NCBI GenBank assembly: GCA_000827265.1
Contig: KN834790.1
Span: 291,513 to 355,512 of the forward strand
Source: Collybiopsis luxurians FD-317 M1
Lineage: Eukaryota > Basidiomycota > Agaricomycetes > Agaricales > Omphalotaceae
DNA: 64,000 nucleotides
Reading direction: 5' to 3'
In this document: positions 10,422-20,618 of the stretch, piece by piece
Numbering within the stretch: the first letter of the stretch is position 1
Layout: each line of letters opens with the position of its first letter
Translations under genes and position numbers: made by a program
The notes under the pieces: generated by a model
Seen by the model: the letters and a program-made list of their open reading frames with translations, nothing else
What the model was told of the DNA's origin: nothing
Databases searched by the model: none

Positions 10422-13400
10422 TTATCCATTCCCCAAAGGTTCACTATGCCTACGAGAAGCGTTTACATCATGATCAGGCAACACAAGCTTCTCTATTCTA
10501 CTCGGTGGCCCAGTGTCCCACACACTCCCAGTATGCCGTCGAAATTCTAGGCTACTGTGTAGGAGCACCTGCAATGTACGGACTACCTCATCCGCGTCCG
10601 GTCGAAGGACAGGATCGTCATGCCAGCAGTTTTGAATAAATTCCCATTGGGCGTCGGTAACGAATGATGAGGCTGGTCGACGAGGTTTTCTGCCTTGCGC
10701 AAGCTCAAAGATGACCTGGGCGTCGCCGGGAATGTAATGATAGGGTACACGCCCTGAAAGGATCTGATTCGATTCGATGAGCAATGAGGAACGGGTGGAG
10801 AACGTGTCTAGGTACCTCTAAAGTAACACTTCCGAAAGAGTAGATATCGCTCTTCTTGGTAGGTAGCGGAAAAGCTTGCTCTTGATCCTCCGACTCTGAT
10901 TGTGGCGCTTGGGCCATGAACAGTGTAGCATCGGCCCAGCGTATTGCGCCCCCAATCGTAGAATGATTTGAGAATGCGCCTTGAGCATCACTGACAATAT
11001 TCGATAGTCCGAAGTCACCCAAGCATGCATGTCTGTCGTCGTCGATTAAGATGTTGGACTACAGATAGACGGGAATTACATAAGAAAGAGACGCAGAGAC
11101 GTCAAATAAGAAGGGACATACACCCGTCAAATCACCATGGACGATTTCGTGAGAATGGACTTTCGAGTCATTTGAGCACACTTTTGGGAATCGGGAAAAC
11201 CATCAGCTTACGATATCGGAGACCCTCGGCGACTTCACAGAGCTAAGAAAGTCAAAATTTGAGTCCGATTTCAGTTCATTAAGTTGGGAACCCCGCTCAC
11301 CAGCTGCAGTCGATCTGTCATCGACAATACATCCCCCCATTTTTGCATATAGCGGCTGACATTCCCGTGCTCCATCCACGGGCATATCAGACTTTGAAAA
11401 GGGCCAAAACCGGAGGCAGTTCCGTATAGAGGAAGTATATTTGGGTGCTTGAGCCTTTTCCAGACATCAAGCTCTCTCGCAATTCTCTGTCCGCAAAGCG
11501 TGATATTAGAATCAGGTCGGTATGGGAAAGATAATTTCTCACCTTTTTCAAATTATTCCCGCTCTCAGAACTTCCATAGTGAGATCTAATAACTTTAACC
11601 GCAACCTAACAAATTCAAACAAACGTTCGATGAACGAGAAACATGATGGCTTTACCTTCAACTCCTGTCCCCGGCCATCCTTACTGCTGTTTAAAATCGC
11701 CATCCAGACATCAGAATATCCACCTCCTGCAACGGCGCATCCGCCCAGCAGCGTTACTTGACCAGTAAAGTCCATCACTTGCTCCGATGCATCGATCTCA
11801 TTTACTGTAGAAGATTTGAGGTTACTTTAGTAATGTGGGGTCAGGCATAAATGAATAAATTACCAAGATCGCCGTCGGGTGGAGGTGTGGGGGGCATCAA
11901 CATGTGCGGGAACCCTCCAGTATCACCACCTCCAAGGGAAATAGGGCTAAGAGGAGGAATGGAGCCTTTGCCTCCAGCGCCAGTAAACAGCGCCGGCAAC
12001 ATATTCGGACTCAGTATATCCTCCCACTCCCCGCCCCGCTCATCCAGCAATTGTTGATGTAGAGATGATGACTCTGAATGTGCTCCCTTCCTAGCTATGA
12101 GGCTCCAAGGCCGAGGATGTGAATGACGTCGGCCGCCAGAGTTGGGATCAAAGTTCAACTTCGCGAATTCCGGACTGTCTTCCGGAAGGATGATACTCTG
12201 CGCATCTGTTCGATCCTCGTCCCGGTTAAGCTCAACGCCGACTTGGATAGCTGTGCCTTCGCCCAAGTCGAACGGCTCATACAGCTCATACCGTTCATCG
12301 ATGAATGAAGGGACGAATCTTTCAAGCGAGGAGCACCACTGGTAGTGTTGGTCTTCCCCCGAAGGGCAGGTAAACAACATGCTCATGCGATCTGCATCGC
12401 CCCATTCCAGCTCAAAGGAATCTGATGATAGCGAATTCATGAGGAAAAGGCAATACATACTCATGATTGAACAAGGACTCACCCGGATCAAGCAAACGTA
12501 GCTTTCGCATCTCCTTGGTTGGAATGGTGTAGACGAGATTCAGTGGGGCAGAACTCCTGAGAGCTGGCCCCAGGTCCCATGCTCGTATAGGATATCTTAG
12601 CGAGCCAGTATCGTCCTCGATACGGTTCTCATTGCGACTGCGCGTTTCATCTAGACAGCACAGAAGCATAGTGTCGAATAAGAATATCTGGAAGACCACT
12701 GGGTCGGATGCTGCGGTATCTTGGACCACTAGTTGATCGTCGAATATCAACATTCCAAGTTCGGAAGGATCAATGATTGTGCCAGGAATTGGAGATGCGG
12801 GTGAACGCCAATGAAAGGCACGACCTTTCAGTATTTTCACGGCACGTAGTGTGCGCAGTTCCCAGCTCATTTCGTCGATCCCAGAGGAAATGTCGGACAT
12901 TCTGAGGATGGTGCGACAAAGAGAGTCGTAATGAGTTTGATGAGTTTTGACAGAAAGGTCAGTGGGTGATGTAGGAAGAGTTAATGACAGAATGTTCTAG
13001 GCAAAACGTTGAAGTAAGCGATATGGTTCAAACAAGAACGATTATTAATGCCCACTTGTAGCTGTTTACAATAGTCAGCTATTCGAGTTGGAATATAAGA
13101 AAGAATGTCGAGCAGCATTTGCGCGTGTGCAGCGAGAACCGGCTGTCAAATACTTAGCAATTGATACGCAAAAGATTCAAACCAACGAAAGCCTACCTCG
13201 AGCATGCCGATAATCTGGTCAAAGTATTCATACAGTGATACATAGCTTGTACAAAGTGAGCGGTAGGTTGACGCCATATTATTCCGGACGGAATTATCGT
13301 CAAAAGCAAATATAGTTTCCCAGTTTTCTATGTTGTAGGAGAGGTGTTTCGGCTCGATTTGCTGCAAGGAACTGAGGACGCGATCATGATATTGTCGTAG

Positions 13401-14135
13401 ACGTTGGTCGTTAATGACGATGGATGCCAGCGCGGTCTCTATGGCCTGTGATTCGCAGGACAGAAAGGCGGCATTATCCTGCGTTAGAGTTGTGGTTCAG
13501 CATCGAAGTATGGGTAGGAGAAAAGGCGAAAATTGACTGACTATGACCATACGCAAAAATTCGACATGAATACGTTCACTCTCTATCAGTTCCTCAATAG
13601 CAGCAAATTTTCGTAAATCAGCATCCTGCGGAGCGACAAACAAGCCAGGGTAGCAGTCCTCCAAGGCGGCAAGTATCCGATTCACAGTTTTGAGAACCTA
13701 CAAAGTAAACCAGTCAACCAAGTTATCTCAACGTACACCGATACCTACCTTCATAAATCCAGAGTTGGTTCCGTTCAAGACATCTTCCACGCGTAAAACT
13801 TCACCATATGAGAGCTTTCCTTGTATCTCGAGAATTTGAACGCGTTGGATAAAGTTATGCACGAATCTTTCCCGCTCTGCGAGCGAAAGACCAAAATCAA
13901 AATCCTCCACGTCGACATTGAGAAAGCTGGGCGTGGGCGCCGATCCTAACAAATCTAGGAGCACACCAAGTGGTGCTCCGAGAGAGAAGCAATCAAAAAG
14001 AACCTTGTACGCTGGCTCTTTCCGGTAGATATTGGTTATAATCCATGGCCGAAATTCAACGATGAGCTCAAGCTTTGCCAGAATCTTGATACTTTCTAAG
14101 CGAAGCAGGTCCGTAGGAGCTCTGGGTGCATTCAT
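10422..14135 (-). CDS. Cdc24-like RhoGEF (DH-PH) fused in frame to a protein kinase
   Basis: Thirteen exons can be chained: 14135-13749, 13697-13542, 13478-13197, 13142-13056, 12996-12483, 12421-11864, 11804-11656, 11605-11543, 11486-11301, 11242-11212, 11159-11122, 11058-10816, 10763-10422. They total 3,036 nt (1,011 aa). The N-terminus resembles the CDC24 (calponin-like) module, with VEDVLNGTNSGFMK joined to VLKTVNRILAAL. A DH-like helical region follows (EELIESERIHVEFLRMV onward), then a PH-like region (about residues 330-560) and a Pro-rich linker. The kinase has AGGGYSDVW (Gly-rich loop), VAVKV (Lys), HGDLTGSN (catalytic loop), GDFGLSN (DFG) and SDIYSFG. Canonical Cdc24 ends in PB1, which is absent here. 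Start: the first ATG in the open frame; the frame is open upstream to 14258 without ATG, so an extra 5' exon is possible. Likely a Rho/Cdc42 activator with a linked TKL-type kinase. Confidence 0.8.
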
Positions 14136-14601
14136 ACTCAGGAAATCATTGGCAACGAGCGTGTGGAAGAAAGAAAAGAACTGGCGACAGCGCAGCTTCC
14201 GTTGATGGAACAAGTCTAAAGCATCACAATGACTGTTTTTGTTGATGGGAACAGCCACGGTTCATCACTGCCGGCTGAGGCGAAGCGCCCAGTAATTAAG
14301 CTGAGCGCCTGTAGACGTCACACGAAGGTTTCAGCTCGCCGCCAATGGCTTGGACGAGGGCGTTAGAAGATATCTGGTTAAGTAGTGCTCTTCAGCAATC
14401 TAAGAGGAATATCTGCTTGTTCGTTTTTTTTTATTTTTTGGTGGCGGGGGTAGGCAGGGAGGGTTCAGTGGGATGACATGCGACTCTGATATCCTGTGTA
14501 AAGGTGTGCAATTTCTACCCTTCGATTTCGACAGATGGCACCAACATAGTGCCTGCTCCGAGTCCTCCACACGTATAGCCGGCAAGTATCATGCATGATA
14601 C
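14136..14601. other. Intergenic region between the RhoGEF-kinase 5' end and the permease 3' end
   Basis: Holds the presumed promoter of the minus-strand RhoGEF-kinase gene. The frame continues open from 14135 to 14258, and a further open stretch near 14285-14375 could be part of a missing first exon, but no convincing splice pair links them. A T-rich run lies near 14425-14440. Confidence 0.4.
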
Positions 14602-16711
14602 TCAAGACCAAAGAAAACCGAATCTTCCCCATACACTCGGCTTCTCCTCTGCTTCTTCTGGATTCTCCTTGGCAACCGCGATATAGTATTTGATTGGCAT
14701 TTCGTCCAACGCCACCAACTTTGTTCCCTTCACCCATTTGTATCCAAAATAGAGCCCCAAGAATAGTGGCAAATTGAAATATGCCCCGATGAATGTCTCC
14801 GTATCCCAATGCCTCTTAATGAAAACAGGGTACCCGGCTGTCAATAATATTGTTCCAAAGCTCACTAAAGAGATCCAAGCAGCATAAGGTTGGAAAGGAC
14901 CAGCCCAGGGCAGATCTCTGTGTCTATCGATTTTTTGGCGCCGACAGGCGTAGTAAAAACGGAGATAGACAAGGCAGATAACGCACCATTGCACGAGAGC
15001 CGCTGTGGAAACAAGATTCTGAAACCATATAAATACGGTAGAGGCACCGGAAGAAATGCTCATGTAACCCAGGGCTAATAACGCCCCTTCAATAAGAACA
15101 CAGTAGTATGGGATGCCAAATCGATTGGTTTTAAGAAGAAATCTTGGTGCCTTCTGTTCATGTGCTAGGCCATACAGCGTCCGAGTAACGATCTGGTAAT
15201 AGATATTCAATGTCAAACCCAAACCACAAAAAAAGCTCCTACCAGCATCCCAGAATTAGCAGCCGACCAAGCACTGGTCAGAACCACCGCATTGACAATA
15301 TGCGGCACGACCTTGATTCCAGCAATGCTCCCAGCAATCACAAACGGCGATTGTGCCGCACTTCCCTGTTCTCTTAACAACTCTCCCGAGTTGGATGGAA
15401 CCTAATCATTGGAGAGTTTGCGAGTCAAGTCGGAGCAACTGTGGAGCAGGATACGCACGAGCAATGTTACAACGAAAATGGACAGCACATAGAATAGCAG
15501 TACTCGTAGAAATATTCTTTTAGCTGCTTTGGGAATATTACGGCGAGGATTACGAGTTTCAGCCGCCGCAATCGCAATACTCTCGACGCCAGAGTAGGCA
15601 TTTGCAGCATTCGCAAACGTTGTCCAGAAACCACAGAAGCGGCCTAGAGCACCAGGAATGGATAGGAATTGGATGAATGGACCCTGAATCCCATTAAGAC
15701 TGAGTTGATTGAAGGCACGTCAAATGGTCAAGCTTACGGGATCTCTCCAATAATGAAAGCCAAGCACTGGCTGACCTGGAACACCTCCAAGATCAATGCA
15801 AAGCCCCTGTACAGTGAGGTTCAGAGCATGCGGTAGTGCCATATAGGCAAAACATACCATGATAATTAGGCCCACGATCAACAGGATTTTCAGAATCGCA
15901 AATATAAATTCCAGCTCCCCATAAACTCTGATGAACATTAAATTCACCACGACCACCAAAATTCCTAGAATGGTTATCCATACGGCAGGATTGACCTATC
16001 AAACACCCACCAATATCAGCCATGACGACAAGCTATGATTAAAAACGCGCGCAAACCTCAGTTGACGGCACCCAAAATTCAATGAGCACACTGGCGGCTA
16101 CAATTTCCGCCGGAATACCCACAGAAAAATTATAGACTGTATTCCACCCTTGAGCGAAACTTAAAGCGGGATCGAAGAAGTATTCCGCCTGTCGGATGAT
16201 GCTCCCGGACAAAGGAACGAGAGCAGACATTTCCGCAATGGATATCACCACTCCGGAGACAAGTATCCCAGTTAGAAGGTATCCGAGGAAAACCCCAGCT
16301 GGGCCCCCGGTGGCAAGAGCTCGACCTGAGCCGAGGAAGAGGCCCTGAAAGATGTCAAGCATATCGATCCTCGTAGGGGATCTTGTGATAGCCTGGACGT
16401 ACCGTCCCAATGGTCCCTGCAAGCGCAATCATCTGGATGTGTCGCTGCTCTAGCCCTGTTCTGGAAAATAAGAGTTAAAACCCTTTGTGCGACTTATGAT
16501 AACAAAATCCAAGCAATGCAACAAACATCGAGGTTCATAATCGGTGACGAGAAATTCATACTCACTTCAAATCTTTCTTTTCAACAAACACCTCTTGTTC
16601 GACCAGGCGGGGTAGGAAATGCGACACTGGGATGTCCGGCCCATCCTCTACCTCTCGACCTTTCTCCAGATCGGTGCTTTTATAGACCTTCTCGTCTGTA
16701 CCCAGATTCAT
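14602..16711 (-). CDS. Amino-acid permease (APC superfamily, fungal YAT type)
   Basis: Eight exons: 16711-16566, 16460-16403, 16344-16057, 15995-15858, 15806-15738, 15683-15459, 15401-15243, 15192-14602. Total 1,674 nt, 557 aa. The diagnostic first transmembrane segment reads QRHIQMIALAGTIGT then GLFLGSG, as in yeast general and dicarboxylic amino-acid permeases. Further landmarks are GVESIAIAAAETRNPRR, SAWSAANSG and RTLYGLAHEQKAPRF. About twelve hydrophobic helices follow a hydrophilic N-tail of roughly 60 residues. Expected role: proton-coupled uptake of amino acids at the plasma membrane; substrate not predictable. Start: ATG at 16711; the frame extends upstream but without homology. Confidence 0.93.
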
Positions 16712-17255
16712 GATGGTAGAAAAATGAACGAGGTAAAAAGGACCAGTTGAAAAGAAAGGAGGAAGGCCGCACTGCTGGGGGGTCAAGACGTTCAAAGTTT
16801 GAGGTTATCTCTAATCACCCTATTAATATGAGCAGCTGGGAAAGGCAAGGCATACATTCCTTGTCTCGCGTATCTCAGCGGAGAAAACGCGCTCAAATCC
16901 GGTATCGTAGGCATTTCACAGACCCCATGAAGTGACAGCGTGACCGTACGCTCGGGAAACGAAATACAGATAGGCACTTCAAGGATAAGTCATAGGAAGA
17001 AAGTCAGGCAATGCCCTTGCAAACATTCAACCTAGTCGAGTATCTTCACAGGTCCATTTCGAAGAGGCAGACGAATTCATTTTCAAGATATCATTTGCGG
17101 TATCTTTCCGATGTCTGGGACCTCGCTCGGCGAAATATTTGGGCCCATCAGTCTTGATCTCAAAGCTGGTGTCGGAGACAACATGCATGTTCAAGCATTT
17201 GAGGCAAGTGTTGTCATAATACGTTTCTCGGTCTCTAATTCTAACCACTTTTCAG
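16712..17255. other. Intergenic region; upstream part of a kinase relic
   Basis: About 0.54 kb. The 3' portion (around 17165-17255) ends in an intron-like tract (ctaac...ttttcag) directly before the kinase-like exon at 17256. The 5' exons of that kinase cannot be traced here, which suggests they are lost or eroded. Otherwise only promoter sequence of the permease is expected. Confidence 0.4.
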
Positions 17256-17848
17256 GCGCTCGCATTCATTCATGAGAAACGCGTTGCCCATCGGGTGCGT
17301 CCATGATTGTTCTGCCTTTCTTGATACCCTAAACTTCAGAATACAGGATGCATTCTTCCATAACTTCCTCGTACAGTGGGATCCCGAATCACTGAAATAT
17401 CAGCACGTCCGACTTACCCATCAACGTATCTACCCTATCTACCTCTTGACTACCTCATTGATTTTGAGACAGTTGTTTGCTTCCCTGAGGATTCTCTCTA
17501 CGATTGCACCCGTACGGGCATGCCGTTCGGTGATATCAATGATTACGCTCTACCAATTCCTCCATGAGTGGCGGAAGGGAAACCTTACAATGCATTTTAT
17601 CTTGATTTGCGTTTCTGCAGGTACGTAATTAGCCTGTTTTCACCCGATTCCTGATCTTACACGTGCTGCAGACCGGCATTCCAGAACTCGATGAATTGCT
17701 CTTAGGGTTGGTAAATATGGGGACTGCTGTAGCTGCGCTGGAGTCGATAACAGGCAGGCTGGGGCTGATACCGCCTGCCCTGCTCCATGTCAAGCCAGCG
17801 TACCGGGAGGAAGCTAATGGCCATACATTTTATCCCACACGCCGATAA
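17256..17848 (+). pseudogene. Broken protein-kinase-like gene relic
   Basis: Fragments of a basidiomycete kinase-like family can be read in order. ALAFIHEKRVAHR (17256-17294) is joined by an intron (17295-17346) to DAFFHNFLVQWDPESL, restoring an HRDxxxxN catalytic loop. A shift of frame follows. Then comes DYLIDFETVVCFPEDSL, corresponding to the DFG region, then GDINDYALPIPP ended by an in-frame TGA (near 17568) and continued by VAEGKPYNAFYLDL. After an intron the tail reads GIPELDELLLGLVNM and ends at 17848. The frame change, the nonsense codon and the missing N-lobe mark this as a pseudogene rather than a working kinase. Confidence 0.75.
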
Positions 17849-17977
17849 ACTACGACGCCTGCTCAAATACCGTCACCGGCTTCCGTTAAACCTCCTTCAA
17901 CTCCATATGTAGACCCTAGGCATCTTCCTAAATGTGAGTTACGAAATTAAATTTATCGGTTTCGGCAAATGGGAGTC

Positions 17978-19045
17978 TCAGGAAGTAGACGAAGGGGCAA
18001 ATATAATTGAATCCCAATCATCTCTGAAGCCACTTTTTCTTGAGCTCGTAGGAGTGAGCGACCTCCTTGTTCCCCCGCCAATTTCGTAGACTGTGGAATC
18101 ATCAGTCTCCTGTGTTTCGTGTCCACCGAGTGTAGAATCCGTCGAGGATGCACGGGGACTTTCAGGACCATAAACCATCCAAAACTCCTTTCCATCTTCT
18201 ACCAAAGTCCCGGCACCATCTAGCGTTTCAGAGGCTGTTACTGCCTCGGGGGGTCCTTTCAGATACCCAATGACTACTCCATTCTCGTCCACGTCCCTTC
18301 CGCGTCGAATCTCTGACAAGGTAACGTATCCTTCTACTACACTCCGACTCGGAGCTACAGCCGGCCGACGTCGAGAACGATGCGAAAACTTGGTAGAAAT
18401 CAAGCCAGTTTCTGGTCCTTCAAAAGTTGACACAGAAGTGATGGTCGAACTGGAGGGATATATCGTCGAGCCACTGATTCCCGCAGATGAGGGAACTTTT
18501 GTTGATCGTCCGCTCTCGGAAGGCCCCAGCTCCGAAAAGGAGAAAGACTCGGCTGAAAGTAAAGAAGCACTCAATCTCTCGGACGAATTCCTCGACAAAT
18601 ACGAAGGTTCAATCCAACTTTCCCGAGATGGTGCATCGACAATGAGTGTTGATCTGGATCTAGACGTCGATGGTGCGGGATTCGCAGGACGAGGCTGTGG
18701 CGACGGTTTCCGATTTGACGCTTCTGGAGATGTAAGAGAAGATGCCGGGCGAGAGTGGGATGATGGTGGTGTCGGCAAAGAAGATGGGGCAGTGCTATGG
18801 GGTGACATGGACGGGGGCAGCGACGACGGTGTGTGCTTATCCACTGGGCGGCGGTGTTGAAAAGGGCTATAAGCTCGCTTTGGTTGTTTCAAAGAGACGA
18901 GTCCGACGGCAGGCATGCAACCCCGCGTGCCAGAAGAGCATGAATAAACATAAGGGTTTAGCTCCTCCAATGCACCCGCTTTTGAAGTCGATAGAGCTGG
19001 GGAAGCACGAGGAGAAGCTTCGGATGATCTCCCACTATCATGCAT
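17978..19045 (-). CDS. Ser/Pro-rich low-complexity protein of unknown function
   Basis: A long open frame with no introns inside it, dominated by Ser, Pro, Thr and Arg. The only ordered-looking segment is near the C-terminus (about 130 residues around VEGYVTLSEIRRGRDVDENG, GTLVEDGKEFWMVYGPESP). The frame is open upstream to 19153 but without an ATG there; the first ATG is at 19045, giving about 355 aa. An acceptor-like ttttcag at about 19175 leaves open a 5' exon further up. Not recognised. The composition suggests an intrinsically disordered, phosphorylatable cytoplasmic or nuclear protein. Confidence 0.6.
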   Translation of the reverse strand: MHDSGRSSEASPRASPALSTSKAGALEELNPYVYSCSSGTRGCMPAVGLVSLKQPKRAYSPFQHRRPVDKHTPSSLPPSMSPHSTAPSSLPTPPSSHSRPASSLTSPEASNRKPSPQPRPANPAPSTSRSRSTLIVDAPSRESWIEPSYLSRNSSERLSASLLSAESFSFSELGPSESGRSTKVPSSAGISGSTIYPSSSTITSVSTFEGPETGLISTKFSHRSRRRPAVAPSRSVVEGYVTLSEIRRGRDVDENGVVIGYLKGPPEAVTASETLDGAGTLVEDGKEFWMVYGPESPRASSTDSTLGGHETQETDDSTVYEIGGGTRRSLTPTSSRKSGFRDDWDSIIFAPSSTS

Positions 19046-19153
19046 ATGATGAAAACCGTGTAAATGTGAAGACGTATGCGTGGATGTGGGGACAGGTGCT
19101 GGCCGCTGAAAGGACGTAGATGACCGAAAAAAGAAATGCTGATGAGAAGACAA

Positions 19154-19498
19154 TTTTAAAGCGGAGAGACCGAGCTGAAAATTGAGAAAAGTTTACTCGA
19201 GTGAGTAGAGTATGAAGACAGGTGGAAGCAGAGGATGAACCCAGTAAAGAAAGAGCGAAAGAGAACGAGCTTTTATAAACGCCGCAATTAAGCGAGTAGG
19301 AATAGAAGCTGATTCAACAGGTGCGCTAACCCGATGCAAGCCTTCATGAATGAGTTGACTACCTTTGTTCTTCCGAGGGCCGACAGGTTGTTGCAGAATC
19401 ACAAGCCGTGAACAAGTGGAAGGTTGCGTCATATTTCCGTTCTCAGTGGGACGTGCCTTGACAGACAAGTACTTACAACGTTCGTCATCTACATAGAA
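19154..19498. other. Short intergenic region
   Basis: Lies between the Ser-rich protein gene and the 3' end of the Naa10 gene, both minus strand. An open frame at 19193-19468 (minus) shows no family resemblance and may only reflect promoter or 5' leader sequence of the Ser-rich gene. Confidence 0.4.
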
Positions 19499-20360
19499 TC
19501 ACGACTCTATCTTCAAATTTAGCCGCATCATGTAAGCGTTCTCCCCGTCTGCATCTGAAAGCAAGGGTTATCAGTAGAAGGATGCTGTAATGCAACTAGA
19601 TCTTACAATATCCCTTCTCTACTTCAACCGCCTCAAAGCCTAACGTATCTCTATACAGCCCGATTGCTGCCTTGTTGGTTTCTCGTACATGAAGAGAGAC
19701 ATAGTTGGCTTTGTATACAGAGATCATGGCTTCTTCTGCAGAACCGGAGGTCACTAGCGGAACGAGGAAGAGGTGCCTGGGAAGAATTGCGTACGAGAGA
19801 GCTCCATGAGTTTCTTGGCCAATCCCAGCCTTCGATGACTTCGCATGACAGATATAGAGTTGATATGACCGTGAACTTTGGTTGCATCATCCTCACTTTC
19901 TTCGTCTCTGGAAACCGCAGACTCAAGTTGGTCGGTATTGCATCAACGGAACAGCAGAAAATTCACGCACATTTTCGCCAAAACATATCCAACAATTCTT
20001 CCTTTCGCGTCTTCAGCAACGAAGGATAACTGAGGCCACGTAATAAGGTGATAAAGCCCTGGAGTTCCGCGACACGTTCATCCTTCGTCAAAGACTGATG
20101 AAAATTAACGTACACAAACGTATATGATAATTTTCCGGCAAGTTGAACAGGTTTGCTTGTTGCATGCCAACAAGATCTTCAGCCTAAGGTTTACTCGGAA
20201 TTAGCGATTTATCTTTGCGCTGAACGAAGATGAACAACCTGGATAATGGGTCAAGCAAGTAACCGAGCGGCACTTTGGGTACATTTTCATTCGAATTTTG
20301 GCAGAATGGTATCTACAGTTTTGAAGAGATTCAACGTACCCTGGCTAGTCGGATGTTCAT
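19499..20360 (-). CDS. NAA10: N-alpha-acetyltransferase catalytic subunit Naa10/Ard1 (NatA)
   Basis: Six exons: 20360-20340, 20183-20114, 20058-19971, 19907-19795, 19735-19607, 19554-19499. They sum to 477 nt, 158 aa. The spliced protein starts MNIRLAR and reads through the NatA hallmarks: [50 protein letters not shown] (acetyl-CoA binding R-R-x-G-x-A), [29 protein letters not shown], and an EKGYY then ADGENAYMM end. The family acetylates nascent chains at the ribosome with Naa15. At 158 aa it lacks the variable acidic tail of longer orthologues. The first intron is 156 nt, longer than the others (52-63 nt). The small exons hide this gene from a simple ORF scan. Confidence 0.94.
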
Positions 20361-20618
20361 GGCAAATTAATGGGGGGAATAAGATGACAGTCACAGGCCA
20401 AGGGTAAATTTTTGATACACGCGGTCACGCACGTCAATTCGCTTTGCGACACGCGTCGCAGTTTACATACTGATTGTATCGAGATTATATACAGATGTGT
20501 GTACAGTTTATGAATCGTACATTAAAAGCTAAGGTATGATAGTCGTGATTTTCGTTAAATTCACCGTCAAATGCGTCGTAAAACCCATCATCGTAAAGTC
20601 GAAAAATCCTCGCCTATT

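Noticed and set aside
11841..12491. GEF C-terminal frame ending at 11841 as the true gene end
   Set aside because: The stop lies in a 59-nt intron whose removal joins the kinase in frame, and only ~60 bp separate the two; a separate kinase promoter is unlikely, though transcript data would settle it.
18270..18860. 196-codon plus-strand frame with acidic composition
   Set aside because: It is the complement of the Ser-rich minus-strand gene and only mirrors its biased codons.
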